This document shows, piece after piece, positions 44,297 through 59,685 of a stretch of 64,000 bases of DNA (the stretch's first letter is position 1; every line of letters starts with the position of its first letter). The DNA comes from Manihot esculenta (taxonomy: Eukaryota; Streptophyta; Magnoliopsida; Malpighiales; Euphorbiaceae). A program made the position numbers and the translations under genes. The notes beneath the pieces are model-generated. The model had not been told where the DNA came from and searched no databases. It saw nothing but the letters and a program-made list of their open reading frames with translations. The stretch lies in NCBI RefSeq assembly GCF_001659605.2, contig NC_035169.2, positions 6,784,610-6,848,609 of the forward strand. The letters run 5' to 3'.

Positions 44297-44750
44297 TAGT
44301 TAGGGGTGAGTAGTTAAAATCAAACTGAACTGAATAAACTAAAAATTGAAATTTTAGTATTTATAAAAATCGAATCGAATCGATTTTGATTAGAAACTAA
44401 ATTGAATCGAATCAGTCTGATTTGATTTGATTCAGTGCAATTTAATCAGTTTGAATTTTTAATAATTTTTTATTTTTAACATTTTATTTTTAATATTTTA
44501 AAATTTAATTAGAATATTTTTTAACTTAATATAATATAATTCCTCTATATTATTAAAAATAATATATTATTATCACTAATCGGTTTGATTTAGTTTTTTT
44601 TAATTTTTTTTTATTTAAAATCGAATCGAATCAAAATAACTGAAATTTTTAAAATTAAAAATTAAACTGAATTAAAATAAATAAAAAATTAAACCGAACA
44701 TTCAGTTCGATCAAATTTTTTATTTTGAATCGAATACTGCTAAATAATGA
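44297..44750. mobile_element. Degenerate hAT-type non-autonomous element
   Basis: It starts with TTAGGGGTGAGTAG and AAACTGAACTGAAT-type sequence, a pattern common at ends of plant hAT MITEs. Inverted ATCGAATCGAATC motifs recur at both sides (about 44370-44405 and 44620-44630). The right end and target duplication are not clear. Confidence 0.4.
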
Positions 44751-47600
44751 CGTATTATATTAATTTTATTGTCTAAGCAAGACAGGGACAACCACATAAC
44801 TAGCATAAACGAAGGCCCTATGCGTGAAGAAGAAGAAAAAAAGAAATCAAACCTAAAGCTACAAGCACAATCACTCTCTTGTGACACTTGAAAGCCTATA
44901 TAGTTTTCACATGTCTCATGTGTTTTTGTTTTGTTTGAAAACTACTTCCTTCTACCTCCCTTACCAAGTTCCCTCTTCATAAATTTTTATAAAATTATTT
45001 ATAATTTTTATTTTTTTAATTAAAAATATTTAATTTTTTATTTTAAACGGAAATTAATAATTTAAAATTATAAGAGTATCATAAAAATGTGATGATCTAA
45101 TGGTTAATAGTTAAATGGCGTTGCTGATGAAGTAGACCTTTGGTAAAGTTGAGATTGGCCTGCCACCTACTGCCTTGCTGTGTCACATGTGTCTCGTATC
45201 AACCCATTTTTCTTGGATATGGATAGCATAATACTCTAACTTTTTAAATTAATATTTACATTTAAATGCAAGTAGGAAAGAAAATAAAAAAAGAAAGAAA
45301 GAAAAGCTAGAAAAATACTTTTTAAAAAGCAAAAGATTCATCGCCCAATTCAATTAGATTCTTAACAACTCAAAATATGGATTTTTTTTATTATTTTATT
45401 TTATCTTAAAAGTCCTTTTATGCTTAATATAAATGTGTGTATAAATCATATTTTATTAAAAATCTTAATTATTTATTAGCCATTTATATATATTTAATTA
45501 AATATACAATTATTTGAAAATTTAAAATATTTATAAATTTTAAAATAATTATAGTTTTCAAGTATTATGTACTTATAAAATAACTTTCAGAAATTCTATT
45601 AGTTGGTCGTTTCGTTAATTTTAACTATTAAATATTTTACTATTTAGTATCTATAATTTAAAATATTTATTAGTTAGTTTCTTAAATTTTTAAAAAATTT
45701 ACTAATTAATTTCTACATATCAAGATAATTCTAGATTTTTTTGTAATGCTTAACAACTAAAACTAATAAAGAGACTAAATAGTACACTTTTTAAAATATT
45801 AGAGATATTTTAATATATTTTTTAAAATAGAGAGATCAACTAGTTAGTAATGCAATTTTATGCGAGTGAGTAATGCAATTTTACGTGAGTGAGTAATGCA
45901 ATTTTACGCGAAAAAAGAAAGACTCAAATATTTTAACACCCGATTCATCGTCAAGACTAATTCGAGTCTTGGCACAAGCACAAAGTTATCTGTCACAATC
46001 TAACGTATCTCCATTACGCATATAATTGCGGGATCATCAATAGTTGGCAATATCTTTTACGAAGCAGCTAACCATATTATCGCCGAATTATTAAAAAATA
46101 TTATATTTATAAATATTTTTTTATAATATAAAAGAAAACGAATACAGATAAAAAAGCACTTAATTTTTTTTATAACTATCTCAAATTTTATAATCACTTT
46201 ATTTTTCGGTTTATTAATTAAGTGTAGTAGTAGTTACTGTAAATTCATCTCTTTACATTCTCATAGGTCTAACCAATTATAATATATCTCTATTTTCTGG
46301 CAGATTAGAAATAATATCAATAAATATACCTAAATTTTGTCATATCCATAAATGGAGGAAAAAAATGAAAATATGATTTTATTGAAATATCTATAATTTG
46401 GTCATGATAAAGTTGTGTGATTATAAATATTTCACAATTATTATGCGATTCCTTGTTAATTTTGTAGTATAATAAAAATTTTAAATTTAAATTTTCAAGA
46501 ATTTATTTATTTTTTTAAAATTTGAATGAAAAATAATATTAAAATTAATTTCTATACTCATGGCTAAGTTTGAAAACCTTTGTATGGCTTTTTCCTCTTA
46601 TATGCTTCCTAAAATAAAGTCAACAAACCATCTAATGAAATGGAAGTCATCGCAATTTAATTAATCATTAAGTATATTTAATAATCTTAATTATAATATA
46701 TAATTTATCGCATAATAAAAAAAAAATTTTTATGCTTTCTACTTTCTCGGTTTGTAATAATTCTTTTTTAAATTAATTTTCTAAAATTATGTAAGATAAA
46801 ATCTTTTAAAATTAAAAATAATTTCTTTTATTTAAATAAAAAATTAATTGAATTAAATTTTTTATTTGAAACTACTGTTAAATAGATCGGGCCAGCAAGG
46901 CATTTTCGATCCGATTTTTTTAATTATCATCCGATAGTTTAAAATTTCATTCAAATTTAGTTTTGGTTATGATGCAATTTAGTTGTTGAATTTTAATTTA
47001 ATTTTCATGAAATTCAATTAAATATTTATTTTTTGACAAAAAAGTATTTATTTTTCAAAAATAATTATTTTGAAAGATTGTTAATTTTAAAATAAAATTG
47101 AACTGATTATTTTTCATTTTAATTTAATTACCGACTCAAATTAATTATAAATTTCACTAATATCAGTCTGATTTAAACTGATTTCGTTTATAATTAGAGC
47201 TGGCCCAGGACCGGATAAAAGTCTTTTTATGGGATTTTTTTAATTTTATTTTTACATATTTTTTTAATTGATTCCCTAAATTTTATCAAATTAACTAATT
47301 TATCTTATTTCAAAACCATCCACTTAAATGTTTTTATATTTTATAAAATATAACTTTTTAATTATTTTTAATTATTTAAATTATTTTATCTTTATAATTT
47401 TAATTATATATATTACTTAATATTTATTAATTTAAATATTTATACTATTTAATTTTATAATTTAAATTAAAATAAATTTATTAATAGTTTATTTAATAAA
47501 AAATTAAAAAATTTAATTTTATAAAAAATATATATTTTAATTAAATAATTTTAAAATAAAAATGAATTAATAAATTTTTTTAAAAAATTTTCTCTTTTTA
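44751..47600. other. AT-rich intergenic DNA
   Basis: No gene is supported. Visible structure: a foldback-family copy at about 45590-45840, and three tandem copies of a 23-bp unit (TAATGCAATTTTA(C/T)G(C/T)G) at about 45847-45913. A GC-richer patch at 45930-46080 may be an old retroelement piece. Confidence 0.45.
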
Positions 47601-47784
47601 AATCAGTAGTAATTGATTTTTTTTTTTTCTTTTGCGGGGAAAAAAGTCATTGAATTTTTTTTAAAAGAAATAATAATAATAAAAGAGAGGGGGAGAGAAG
47701 AGAAAAAGAAAACACGAAGAAAATTTTTGATTAGTCGCAGGCGCAGCCATTGTCAACTCTCCCTTCCCATCTCTCTCCCTCTGC

Positions 47785-47785
<1 letters not shown>

Positions 47786-47822
<37 letters not shown>
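47786..47822 (+). repeat. (CT)n tract in the PP2C leader
   Basis: About 17 CT units lie in the probable 5' UTR or core promoter of the phosphatase gene, in a wider CT-rich stretch (47740-47910) typical of plant transcription-start regions. Confidence 0.8.
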
Positions 47823-47823
<1 letters not shown>

Positions 47824-48209
47824 ACAGAACCCAGATGTTCTCTTTCTCTCTCCCTTCCTCTTTCTTTACAAAATTTATCTCTTTCTTAAATTCACTCTCA
47901 AATTTTCTTCTCTTTTTGTAGAATGATGCATCAATCTCCTGCCATTTCTTGTTCTTTAATTACACTGTATCTCTAATTTTCTCCCTGCATTTCATATGAT
48001 TCTAATCTTACTTGTTTCTTTTCCCATCAATTTCTGATTCTCTTCCCCGTCAATTTACTTTGATCCACCCTATCTCACGAAACTTTGCTGACCCAAATTC
48101 CCAAATCTTCTTCTTAGTCTTCTCTATATCGAAATTCATAATCTTGCAAGTTCTTTATCTCTTTTTCTCTTTCTTGATTGTTGTAAAGTGGGTTTTGGTT
48201 TAAAAGGAA

Positions 48210-48293
48210 ATGAGGGATGTTCTCGTGGCTGGCAAGGGTAGCAATGGCGTGTTGGAGACCGGTCAGTCGATATGCCCGTATGAGCAAGGATGA
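48210..48293 (+). other. Upstream ORF overlapping the PP2C start
   Basis: An ATG 7 nt before the main ATG opens a 27-codon reading frame in a different register that runs through the main start and stops at TGA 48291-48293. Its context (AAATGA) is moderately good, so it could lower translation of the phosphatase or force leaky scanning. The main ATG at 48217 is chosen because it begins the family's conserved [10 protein letters not shown]-terminus. Confidence 0.5.
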
Positions 48294-50892
48294 TAGTATC
48301 AATAATGATGATGATGATTCTTCCATCGGTGACTCGCTTCTCTGGTCCAAAGACCTTGAGAAACACTCTTATGGGGAATTCTCTTTTGCTGTGGTTCAAG
48401 CCAATGAGATCATTGAAGACCACAGCCAAGTGGAAATTGGCCGCGATGCCACCTTTGTTGGAGTTTATGATGGGCATGGTGGGCCTGAGGCCTCTAGGTT
48501 CATTTGTGATCATCTGTTCAAAAATCTCATGAGTGAGTTTTTCTTTTCCTTTCTTTTACTAATTCAGTCTGTTGGTGTTTAATATATTTGGATTTTGATG
48601 GTGATGTGAGAGGATACTTGTGTTTTTCTGTTGAATTTTGAATTGTAGTTCATTGGATTCATGTTGAATTGGGTTAAAACGATGTTGGATTCTGTGATTT
48701 TTATTATGCTTTTGAAAAATTTGTTTGTGCTGAGAGCCTTAAGCTTCTCTGGTGGATTCTCTAATGGTTTTTTAAGCAATCCCAAAACTTTTTTTGATCA
48801 AAATCTTTGTGCATTATTTTCTACTATAGGGCTTTCTAGAGAAAGAGGAACCATGTCCGAAGAAATCCTTAGAAGTGCCTTCTCTGCAACTGAGGATGGA
48901 TTTCTTACTCTTGTAAGAAGGACTTGTGGAATAAAACCATTGATTGCAGCAGTTGGATCTTGTTGTTTGGTTGGAGTTATATGGAGAGGAACATTATATG
49001 TTGCCAATCTGGGCGATTCTCGAGCTGTAATTGGTTGTTTAGGAAGATCTAATAAGATAGTTGCTGAGCAGTTGACTAAGGATCATAATGCTTGTTTAGA
49101 AGAGGTTAGACAAGAGCTTAAATCCTTACATCCAGATGATTCGCATATTGTAGTTATGAAGAATGGCGTTTGGCGTATCAAAGGCATTATTCAGGTTTGC
49201 TTCTCTCCTAATGCTGCCTGCTGCTGACTGATGTTCCTGTTTAGAACTTCCAATACATGTCCTGTGTTTTTACTGTTTTCTAATTTTTAAAGAGGGAAAA
49301 TTTTTGGACCCTTACAACATTCATTCATTCAAGTTGCCTTATTAAATTTAGTGCGGATATGGCTTATTGGGTTTATAATCTTTCCAGTTTCCTCGCCAAG
49401 ACCATTTTGCAGAATCCAATATGATATTTACTAGAATGCAGCATTGTGCTTGTTAATAATAAATTAGTTTAAGTCTTTCTGACACATTTGTAAAAATCAA
49501 TTTCTAATAAGGTTATTACAAGTTGTATTCTCATTTTCCACCGTAATACCATTAAGATGGATAGTCGATTCACTGGGTACCCTCTATATTTGCCGGATGA
49601 TTATTGATATTTTTACATCTTAGTTTGAAGAATTTACAATACCAATTGAAAATAAATCTTTAAGAGCCTGGGGATTTTTTTGCTAATTTTTTCTCTCCTC
49701 TGCTTGCCTCTCTCCTGTTCCAACTTCGGTGTTCACTTTTCCAGTAAAGGTTTATCTGGGATATTCAGACTATTTAGCCAGCTGTTGCTTAAGATATTAA
49801 ATGACAGTTTCATATAGCATTATCAAGGTTAACTTGGCAGACATGTGCCTCAGTTTAATTCTCCTTGCATTTTTTAATATGACCATCATATTGGTTACTT
49901 ATCTAAGTATCTTTAAGTTGGAATGTGGTTAAATAACTGCTGTCATTAGATATTTGCAATTGGACAAGGCCACAAGAGTTCTAACAGAACACTGCTACTT
50001 TGCTAAAAAAAAAATGAACAACTCCCAGATGAGGTACAATGTGACTGCAAAGTTGACACTTAGCTCCTCCACGAAGGCACAAGCTCCCACCCCTGAAAAT
50101 GCATACCAAGTCATCTTTTAGCGAAGAAAGGAGATTTGTGTAAAGATTAGATGGGATTAGGCTTGTGCATAGATAGTTATCATCTGCTTTTCGGTTAAAC
50201 TGCGACTTCCCCCTATATTTTTTGTACACTGTGTTCGTTGGAATTTGTTCGTTATTGATTAGTTACTAAAACCTTTTTTCTTTGTTCTGTTTCTCTTGTA
50301 TGTTGGCATTAGGTATCTAGATCTATAGGTGATGCATACTTGAAGAGGCCAGAGTTTTCACTTGATCCTTCATTTCCACGATTTCACCTTCCTGATCCCA
50401 TTCGCCGCCCTGTGCTAACATCAGACCCATCAATATGCTCAAGAGTTTTACGAGCTGACGATAAATTTCTCATATTTGCATCGGATGGGCTTTGGGAACA
50501 CTTGACAAACAAGGAAGCTGTGGAGATTGTGTACAACTATCCACGTGCTGTATGTATCATTCTAACGTATCTGTTCATCTTTTTCGTATCTGCGTGTTTG
50601 AGCTGCAAGGAACTTATTTTCCTTTTTGACTCCATTGAAATGTCAGGGAATCGCAAAAAGGCTTGTTAAAACAGCTCTAAAAGAGGCAGCTAAGAAGAGG
50701 GAGATCATGTATGATGATCTTAAGAAAATTGATAAAGGAAGCAGGCGGCTTTTTCACGATGATATAACAGTGATTGTCATCTTCATAGACCATGAATTGC
50801 TGAGTGAAAATATATCTGTACCAGAGGTATCAATAAGGGGTTTTGTTGACTCTGTTGGACCATCAAATTTTAACATTCTCCATGGAATTTGA
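48217..50892 (+). CDS. Protein phosphatase 2C, clade D
   Basis: This is a Mg/Mn-dependent Ser/Thr phosphatase. Clade D members dephosphorylate the plasma-membrane H+-ATPase and are inhibited by SAUR proteins in auxin-driven growth (family knowledge). Four exons join in frame: 48217-48532, 48830-49194, 50313-50549 and 50647-50892, giving 387 residues, the normal clade D size. Motifs: E67-D68 followed by [12 protein letters not shown] at 81-89 with the metal-binding D85/G86; GSCCLVGV at 148-155; NLGDSRAV at 165-172; SIGD at 231-234; FASDGLWE at 282-289 with the metal aspartate D285; and HDDITVIV at 343-350. The short [17 protein letters not shown]-terminus is a clade D hallmark and may mediate membrane association. 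No inactivating change is seen. Intron 2 is 1.1 kb. Confidence 0.93.
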
Positions 50893-52740
50893 AGCCATTA
50901 CAAAGAAAAACTCTCTCTTTCTCTTATTTTCCTAGAGTTTTCTCTTTCAAGATCTATTATAGCTGATTTCTTTTGAACTTTGAAGAAGCAGCTGATATTT
51001 TTTGTGTTTAACATGCTGGACTTTTGTGTATACTCAAGTTTGTAAAATTCACACACGGTGTTTGAATAATTTTGTGATTGTCTTGTTCTTCAGTTTGGGA
51101 TTTGATTCTGACAAAGTCAGGTTTTCTATATTTGGATTTTTCGTTTGAAATTTGAAGGTAGGCGACATGAGAATTGTTTTGTCTTCTTCTGTGGCTGGAA
51201 CAATCTTGGGCTTTTTATTAAAGAAGTGCTGAGTTCAGAAAAATTTTATCAGAACAAAAAATATTTATGAAACAGAAGTTACCATTGTCAACCTTAATTT
51301 TGTCTTTTTGTAAATAATAATATTTAAAAAATATTATATTATAAAATTATAAAAAAATATTATATTATAAAAATATTAATATGGGATAAAGTGTATTAAT
51401 GGTAAAAGTTGTTTTTGTATAGCTTTCATCCCATCTTTAACCAAAATTTTTGTTTACTCTAATCCTTGTTTACAATCATAAATTTTGAAAGAATTTAACC
51501 TAATTTTTTTCTATTAATTATTTTTTTAAATAAAAATTTTAATTTTTTAAATTAAAAAATATTTTAAAATAATGGATGCATTTACCAAAAATTATTTATT
51601 ATTTTTTTTGCAAAATGAATATTTCTAAGGTAAATATTTCCCACAAAAAATTAATTGCATAGTTTATTTTTCTTGTCTATTGCTTTAGTTTTTTTATAGT
51701 GAAATTTTGTCATATTCTTTGAGATTGTATAACTAAAAAACATTGTTGAAGTGACGACGTCGGAGTGACGACAAAAGGCTAAGAATTTATTTATTTTTTA
51801 TTTTTTATTATATTATAATAATATATTTATATTATATTAATTTGATAATATTATTTACAATATAATTTTTATGATAATAAACATTTTTAATTATTTTTTA
51901 TAATTTTTAATATATTAATATTTAATATATTTTATTATTATTTAAATAAAAAATTAATAGGATTATATAATTTTAATATTATAAAATTAATATTATGTTA
52001 TAATTAAATGTATGTAATAATTTAATAAAATATAAATTTAATTTTTATAATTTTAAATATTTAATAATTAATTATTTTTTTATAAATTATAAACAATTCA
52101 GTATAATATAATTTTATAACTCTAAATATTAATATATTTTATTATTAATATTTAAATAAAAAATTATTGTTATTATATAATTTTAGTACTATAAAATTAA
52201 TATTATATATTAGATTGCAATTATACATTTATGATTGTATGAGAGTATTTTAATAAAATATAAATTTAATTTTTATAATTTTAAATATTTATATTAATTA
52301 ATTAATTAATTCAAATAATATTATAAATAATATTATTAAATTAATATAATATAATATTTAAATAATTAAAAAAATAAAAAAATCTTGACGTGGTGTCACA
52401 GCGCAGGCCAAAATTTATAATTAAAATAATTGTTTAATATCGGCTCGTAGAAAATCTTTGTCATGCAACATATTTTTTTAAATAAAATAGCGTAGTAGTC
52501 AAACTCTTAAAATAAGTTTACCATAAATCCAAATTAATAATAAAAAAAAAATTTAACCTCAAAAAGATAAAAAAAAATCCAAAGATTTATAATAAAATTT
52601 GCATGTTATTAGGACTTGGATTAGATAAATATATAAAATTAAAAACGTTGAATATTCCGGTAACATTATGTAATATCATTAAACCTTCTCTTCTTAGGTT
52701 TCTGGAGAGAAATTTCCTGTTTTTGTTGTTTTTTCCTTAA
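50893..52740. other. PP2C 3' flank and AT-rich DNA with a large foldback
   Basis: The first 250 bases or so are 3' UTR. From about 51300 the sequence is almost pure A/T. A foldback-like structure spans about 51751-52400: the left side has GTGACGAC, then ATTTATTTATTTTTTATT and TATATTATATTAATTTGATA, and the right side carries the approximate reverse complement ending in CTTGACGTGGTGTCAC. Confidence 0.5.
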
Positions 52741-53605
52741 GAGTAACAAAGCCTTTCCTGTATTGATTATGCAGCTTTCCCTTAACGGCCTCCCTCTAGC
52801 CGGGTGTGGGTGTTCCCTCCTGCCAATTATGCTGGTGTAAACAAGTTATTTTGGGATTTTTTAGTAGGTGTCTGTGAGTATTGAGAGGGGTTGTGTTTTG
52901 TGACCTGTAGTATTTTGGTGAGAGGTTTGTATGTTTTTAGGGATGAGTACCTCCTATACTCGTGACAAGTTTGAATACTGATATGGTAGCCCATCAACAT
53001 CAATATGGGTGAAAAAAACCTTTGTCCACCACCTTCTCATGGCTATTGCCTATCTGTTTTCTCTATTTTCTGGCCAGCTCCAATATTAGAGTTTCCAACA
53101 TTCGGCAACAGTAACTGGAAGGGTGCTTATGATGAGACTCTTTGAACTTCTTTTTGGTTTCTAGCCTTTTTGGCACTATAGTTGAATTACTCTCTATTTC
53201 TTTGGCTTTGAATGCCTCTCCTACTTGTGGCGTTGCGATTGAAAGTTTTGAACTTGCATATCCATTTGTATGAAGTTGGAGCAATGTTTTGTAACAGTGT
53301 ATATTTTCTGCGATTTGCAAAAGGCTCCATGTTGTTGAATCCCTGATCGTCGGTGGTGGAACAGGTCGCGGTAGAAGTTCTAAAGTCTTCTTTGAGTTAG
53401 GATTTGGGTTTTGGACTTGAGCCAGGATTTGGTTGTTCTTTTGAGCCTTTTGTTTTTGTTTTTTTTTCCCAAGTCTCTATTCAGAAGCTGTATTGGGCTG
53501 GACCCTTTTGTTCTGATAATGAAAGTTATCCATCTTAGATATAAAAAAATGGGCAACATCCTGCAACATGCCAAGGATGCAATAGAACATCAAAAGGAAA
53601 AATAA
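52740..53605. other. GC-richer segment of unknown origin, possibly a LINE 3' end
   Basis: This block stands out from its A/T-rich flanks. No sustained reading frame is present in any frame; the longest, 53063-53320 on the minus strand, shows no family features. Its right end (TTCTGATAATGAAAGTTATC then an A7 run at 53545-53551) resembles a plant LINE 3' end. A matching target duplication was not found. Confidence 0.3.
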
Positions 53606-53947
53606 TTACTTGTTTTATTTAATTTAAATGACTCTAAATAGCCAATAATGATGTAATGAATCCCTTAAAATTAAACCGAAATCAAATCAATTACAATAAA
53701 CAACTCTTCTACAATCAAATAACAAAATTTTTAAAGAAAGAATCTGAAATTGAACCGCTCGCCCTCGTTTTATCCAGACATGAACAGGCAAAACAGAAAA
53801 AATATATATATATATATATAATTTAAAAAAATAAACAAATTATGTAAATGAAATAAAGAGAAGAAAATTTTGCAACCACTTGATTAGAAGCCTTTTGCAA
53901 CATAAAAGATTACGTAGCAAGTGTTTTGCCATTTCAACTTTGAATGA

Positions 53948-56340
<2,393 letters not shown>

Positions 56341-56350
56341 TTCGTTATGC

Positions 56351-57100
56351 CTGCCAAACAAATGACAACTTTATATGAGAACGCATATAACTAATTCTCA
56401 TCTTATCATTATAACCTACAAACCTCAAGACATCAAAACAATTTTGATGCAGAATTTGAGACAAAAATTCAATGATTCAAAGGCCACAACCCAGTTTATA
56501 ATGCATTCAAATGCATATTTACAAAAACATACTTTAAAGTTAAAACAATTCGTTTCCCATTCAATGCACTCAAACACCCAATCCCGAATACATGCCAAAA
56601 ATGCAATGTGCCTTTTCGGAAGATTAGAATACATCACCACATACGTAACCAACAAAGCTGGTTTAGAATTAGAAGGTAAGTTTGGAATATAACGCCTTGG
56701 CAGTGCGTGATGATCACATAGCTAACCGCAATCACAGAGTAATTGCGGATTACTGAGTCATTGCTGTTATCGTACAAAACGAAATCTGAGTACATTGAGT
56801 TATAAACCAATGCAGAATGATGATGATGCTTCATTCATTTAGAATAAATTCTGACCCGAAAACAAAAATCGTGATAACGATCACCACATTTTCAATTCAA
56901 TTTCGTAATCCATTAATTTTAACAAAATAGATAGCAAATTTAACAGTCCTGGTTAGAACTGAAGCACGAAATGAAAACCAAAAAAAAAGGAGAAAAAAAG
57001 CACTGATATAATGAAAAATGAGACCAGCAAATTTTCTCGAGGAAATGCCAGGAATTTTCTCGCGCGAGAAGAGAAAATTTCGAACCAAACACAAAATTAC
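56351..57100 (-). other. ACT7: Actin leader (5' UTR) intron
   Basis: On the minus strand, AGAAAG|GTAATTTTG (donor at 57100-57099) and TTTGGCAG|GCATAACG (acceptor at 56352-56351) bracket a 750-bp A/T-rich intron, leaving 10 nt before the ATG. Plant actin genes typically have such a leader intron, often required for strong expression. The leader exon runs right from 57101 to perhaps 57230. The ORF at 56375-56692 lies inside the intron and is not a gene. Confidence 0.75.
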
Positions 57101-57239
57101 CTTTCTATAAAACTAGATTTTTAGGTTTTTTGTTTCCTTTTCTTTCTCGGTGACTCTGAAATGGGTGCTGGCTGTAGCTGAGCGTTTAGGTTCTGGCTCT
57201 CTCTTTGTTTTCAAAAAAAGAGAGGAAAGTGAAGAAATG

Positions 57240-57822
57240 AAATTGGCCTCAAATGAAATTCGACTTAAATGAACCTCAAATTCGCACTCGAGTGATCCTG
57301 GTCGTTGGTTTAGAATATCGGATTAACGGACCCCATGACACGTCACTCTTATGCTGCCAACAGCTGGCTCACTTTCGATTGCTTCACTTTTAAGGACGGA
57401 TATACCCTCGCCCATTCCCCAAATTGCTCCATCCAACATTTCTCTCTAACCAAGGGCATTTTGGGAAATACACTCTGTTTTTAAGTTTTCACCTTCAACT
57501 TTATAGTACTTATATTTTCAAAAATCATAAGAAAATACTTAAAATTTCCAGAAAATTATTTCACTCACATTAATGTGAGTCTTACATTTTGAAAGTTAAT
57601 AATTAATTATTTTTACAAATATTTTATATATAATTTTGCTAACTTGTGGAATATTAAATTAGTTAACATTTATTAAATATTAATTTTATATAAATATAAC
57701 TGTATTTAGTAAATTTTAACGTATATAAATTATATAATATTTCACTAATTAGAAATTTTGTTTTGTAATTATTACTTTTTTATTTTCTTGTTATTTATTT
57801 ATTTAATAATTTATTCTGTTAA
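57240..57822. other. Actin upstream region
   Basis: 57240-57450 is GC-richer and would be the core and proximal promoter of the minus-strand actin gene. The remainder is A/T-rich. No TATA box could be fixed with confidence. Confidence 0.4.
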
Positions 57823-59654
57823 ATAAATCATGAATGTGTAGTTCAAGTTTGGGATGCATTATTATGATGTATATTGAATTAATTTGAAATTATTTATTTA
57901 AAATAAAAATTACTCATAATAAAAATTTATTTATAATATTTTAATGCTCCATTTTATTTAATTATCTTTTGTAGGTTTTAATTTAGTAGCCATAAATACC
58001 CTTAAAATAAGTTGGGATATGCTGATGAAATTTTATTAGACAAGGGGCAAAATAGTCATACTACTAGACCCACTAAAAAAGGCAAGTATTTCTCTTTTTT
58101 TTATATTTGGCAGAGAGTAAAATTATTGGTGGGTCCAAATTGCCAACTCAGCATTCCAAATTCTACTATTTAGAGAAGATATCGGATTATTAGTTCAGGT
58201 GCTCCCAATCCTATGGCCACATGTATGATACGCCTTCACTTTCGCTTCTATGATTTGAGCTTTCGTTGACCAGAGATTGCGGTCAAAGATCAAACGGTAG
58301 AACAGTGTGTCGTGGCATGCATGATTACCATAAAATTAAAATTTAATAGCGAACGACGAGGTCACCTATCTGACCGGAATTACTGGCTGACCGCAATTAG
58401 TTAATTTTCCGCTAATTTTGGTGTAGTTTAGTTTTATTAGCCTTCAAGTTTGAGAAATTATGGCAGTGATTACGCGATTAATACATAAGATCTACTAATT
58501 ATAAATTTATTTAACTATTATTAAATATATATACAACAACACTGAATTAAATAATTAATAAATAAATAAATAAATTAATTAATATAAATATTTAAAATTA
58601 TAAAAATTAAATTTATTTTTATTAAACTAGACAATTATACATAATCACAAATTTTTTTTTATTTTTTATTTATTTTCAGAATGGCTTGACGCCCGACTAC
58701 TATTTATTTTTTTAATTATTAAAATATTATAATTATACCAATATATTATTTTTATATTATATTAATTTAATAATTATATTTATATTATAATTTTTATTAA
58801 AATAAATTTTTTATAATATATTTTATTAATTTTAATATATTTTTATAATAATATTATAATTAAATAATACTAATTATAAATTTATTTAACTATTATTAAA
58901 TATATATACAAAAACACTGGATTAAATAATTAATAAAAAAATAAATAAATAAATTAATATGAATATTTAAAATTATAAAAATTAAATTTATTTTATTAGA
59001 CTTAATTACAAATTTTTCTTTATTTATTTTTTTTATTTTCAGAATGGCCCGAGACCTGACCATTATTTATTTTTTTAATTATTAAAATATTATAATTATA
59101 TTAATATATTATTTTTATATTATATTAATTTAATAATTATATTTATATTATATTTTTTATTAGAATAAAATTTTTATAATATATTTTATTAATTTTAATA
59201 TATTTTTAAAATAATATTATAATTAAATAATACTAATTATAAATTTATTTAACTATTATTAAATATATATACAAGAACACTGGATTAAATAATTAATAAA
59301 AAAATAAATTAATTAATTAATATGAATATTTAAAATTATAAAAATTAAATTTATTTTATTGGACTTAATTACAAATTTTTATTTATTTATTTATTTTTTA
59401 TTTTTAGAATGGCCCGAGACCCGACCATTATTTATTTTTTTAATTATTAAAATATTATAATTATACTAATATATTATTTTTATATTATATTAATTTAATA
59501 ATTATATTTATATTATATTTTTTATTAAAATAAATTTTTTATAATATATTTTATTAATTTTAATATATTTTTATAATAATATTATAATTAAATAATACTA
59601 AAGCGGACGGAAGTATAGCCCAAATGAGAAGGAAGCAATTGCAGGTGAGGTTTT

Positions 59655-59685
<31 letters not shown>

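Noticed and set aside
45847..45913. Three 23-bp tandem units considered as a regulatory array
   Set aside because: Only three copies in A/T-rich DNA far from a gene start, so simple slippage is enough.
48661..48829. Open extension upstream of PP2C exon 2
   Set aside because: It is intron 1 sequence read through the acceptor. The joined exons give the conserved family order without it.
49981..50229. 82-residue minus-strand ORF in PP2C intron 2, with A-rich and GC-richer parts
   Set aside because: It could be a short retroposon, but no A/B boxes or target duplication were found, so no claim is made.
56375..56692. 105-residue plus-strand ORF
   Set aside because: It lies in the actin leader intron, opposite strand, with low-complexity content and no family features.
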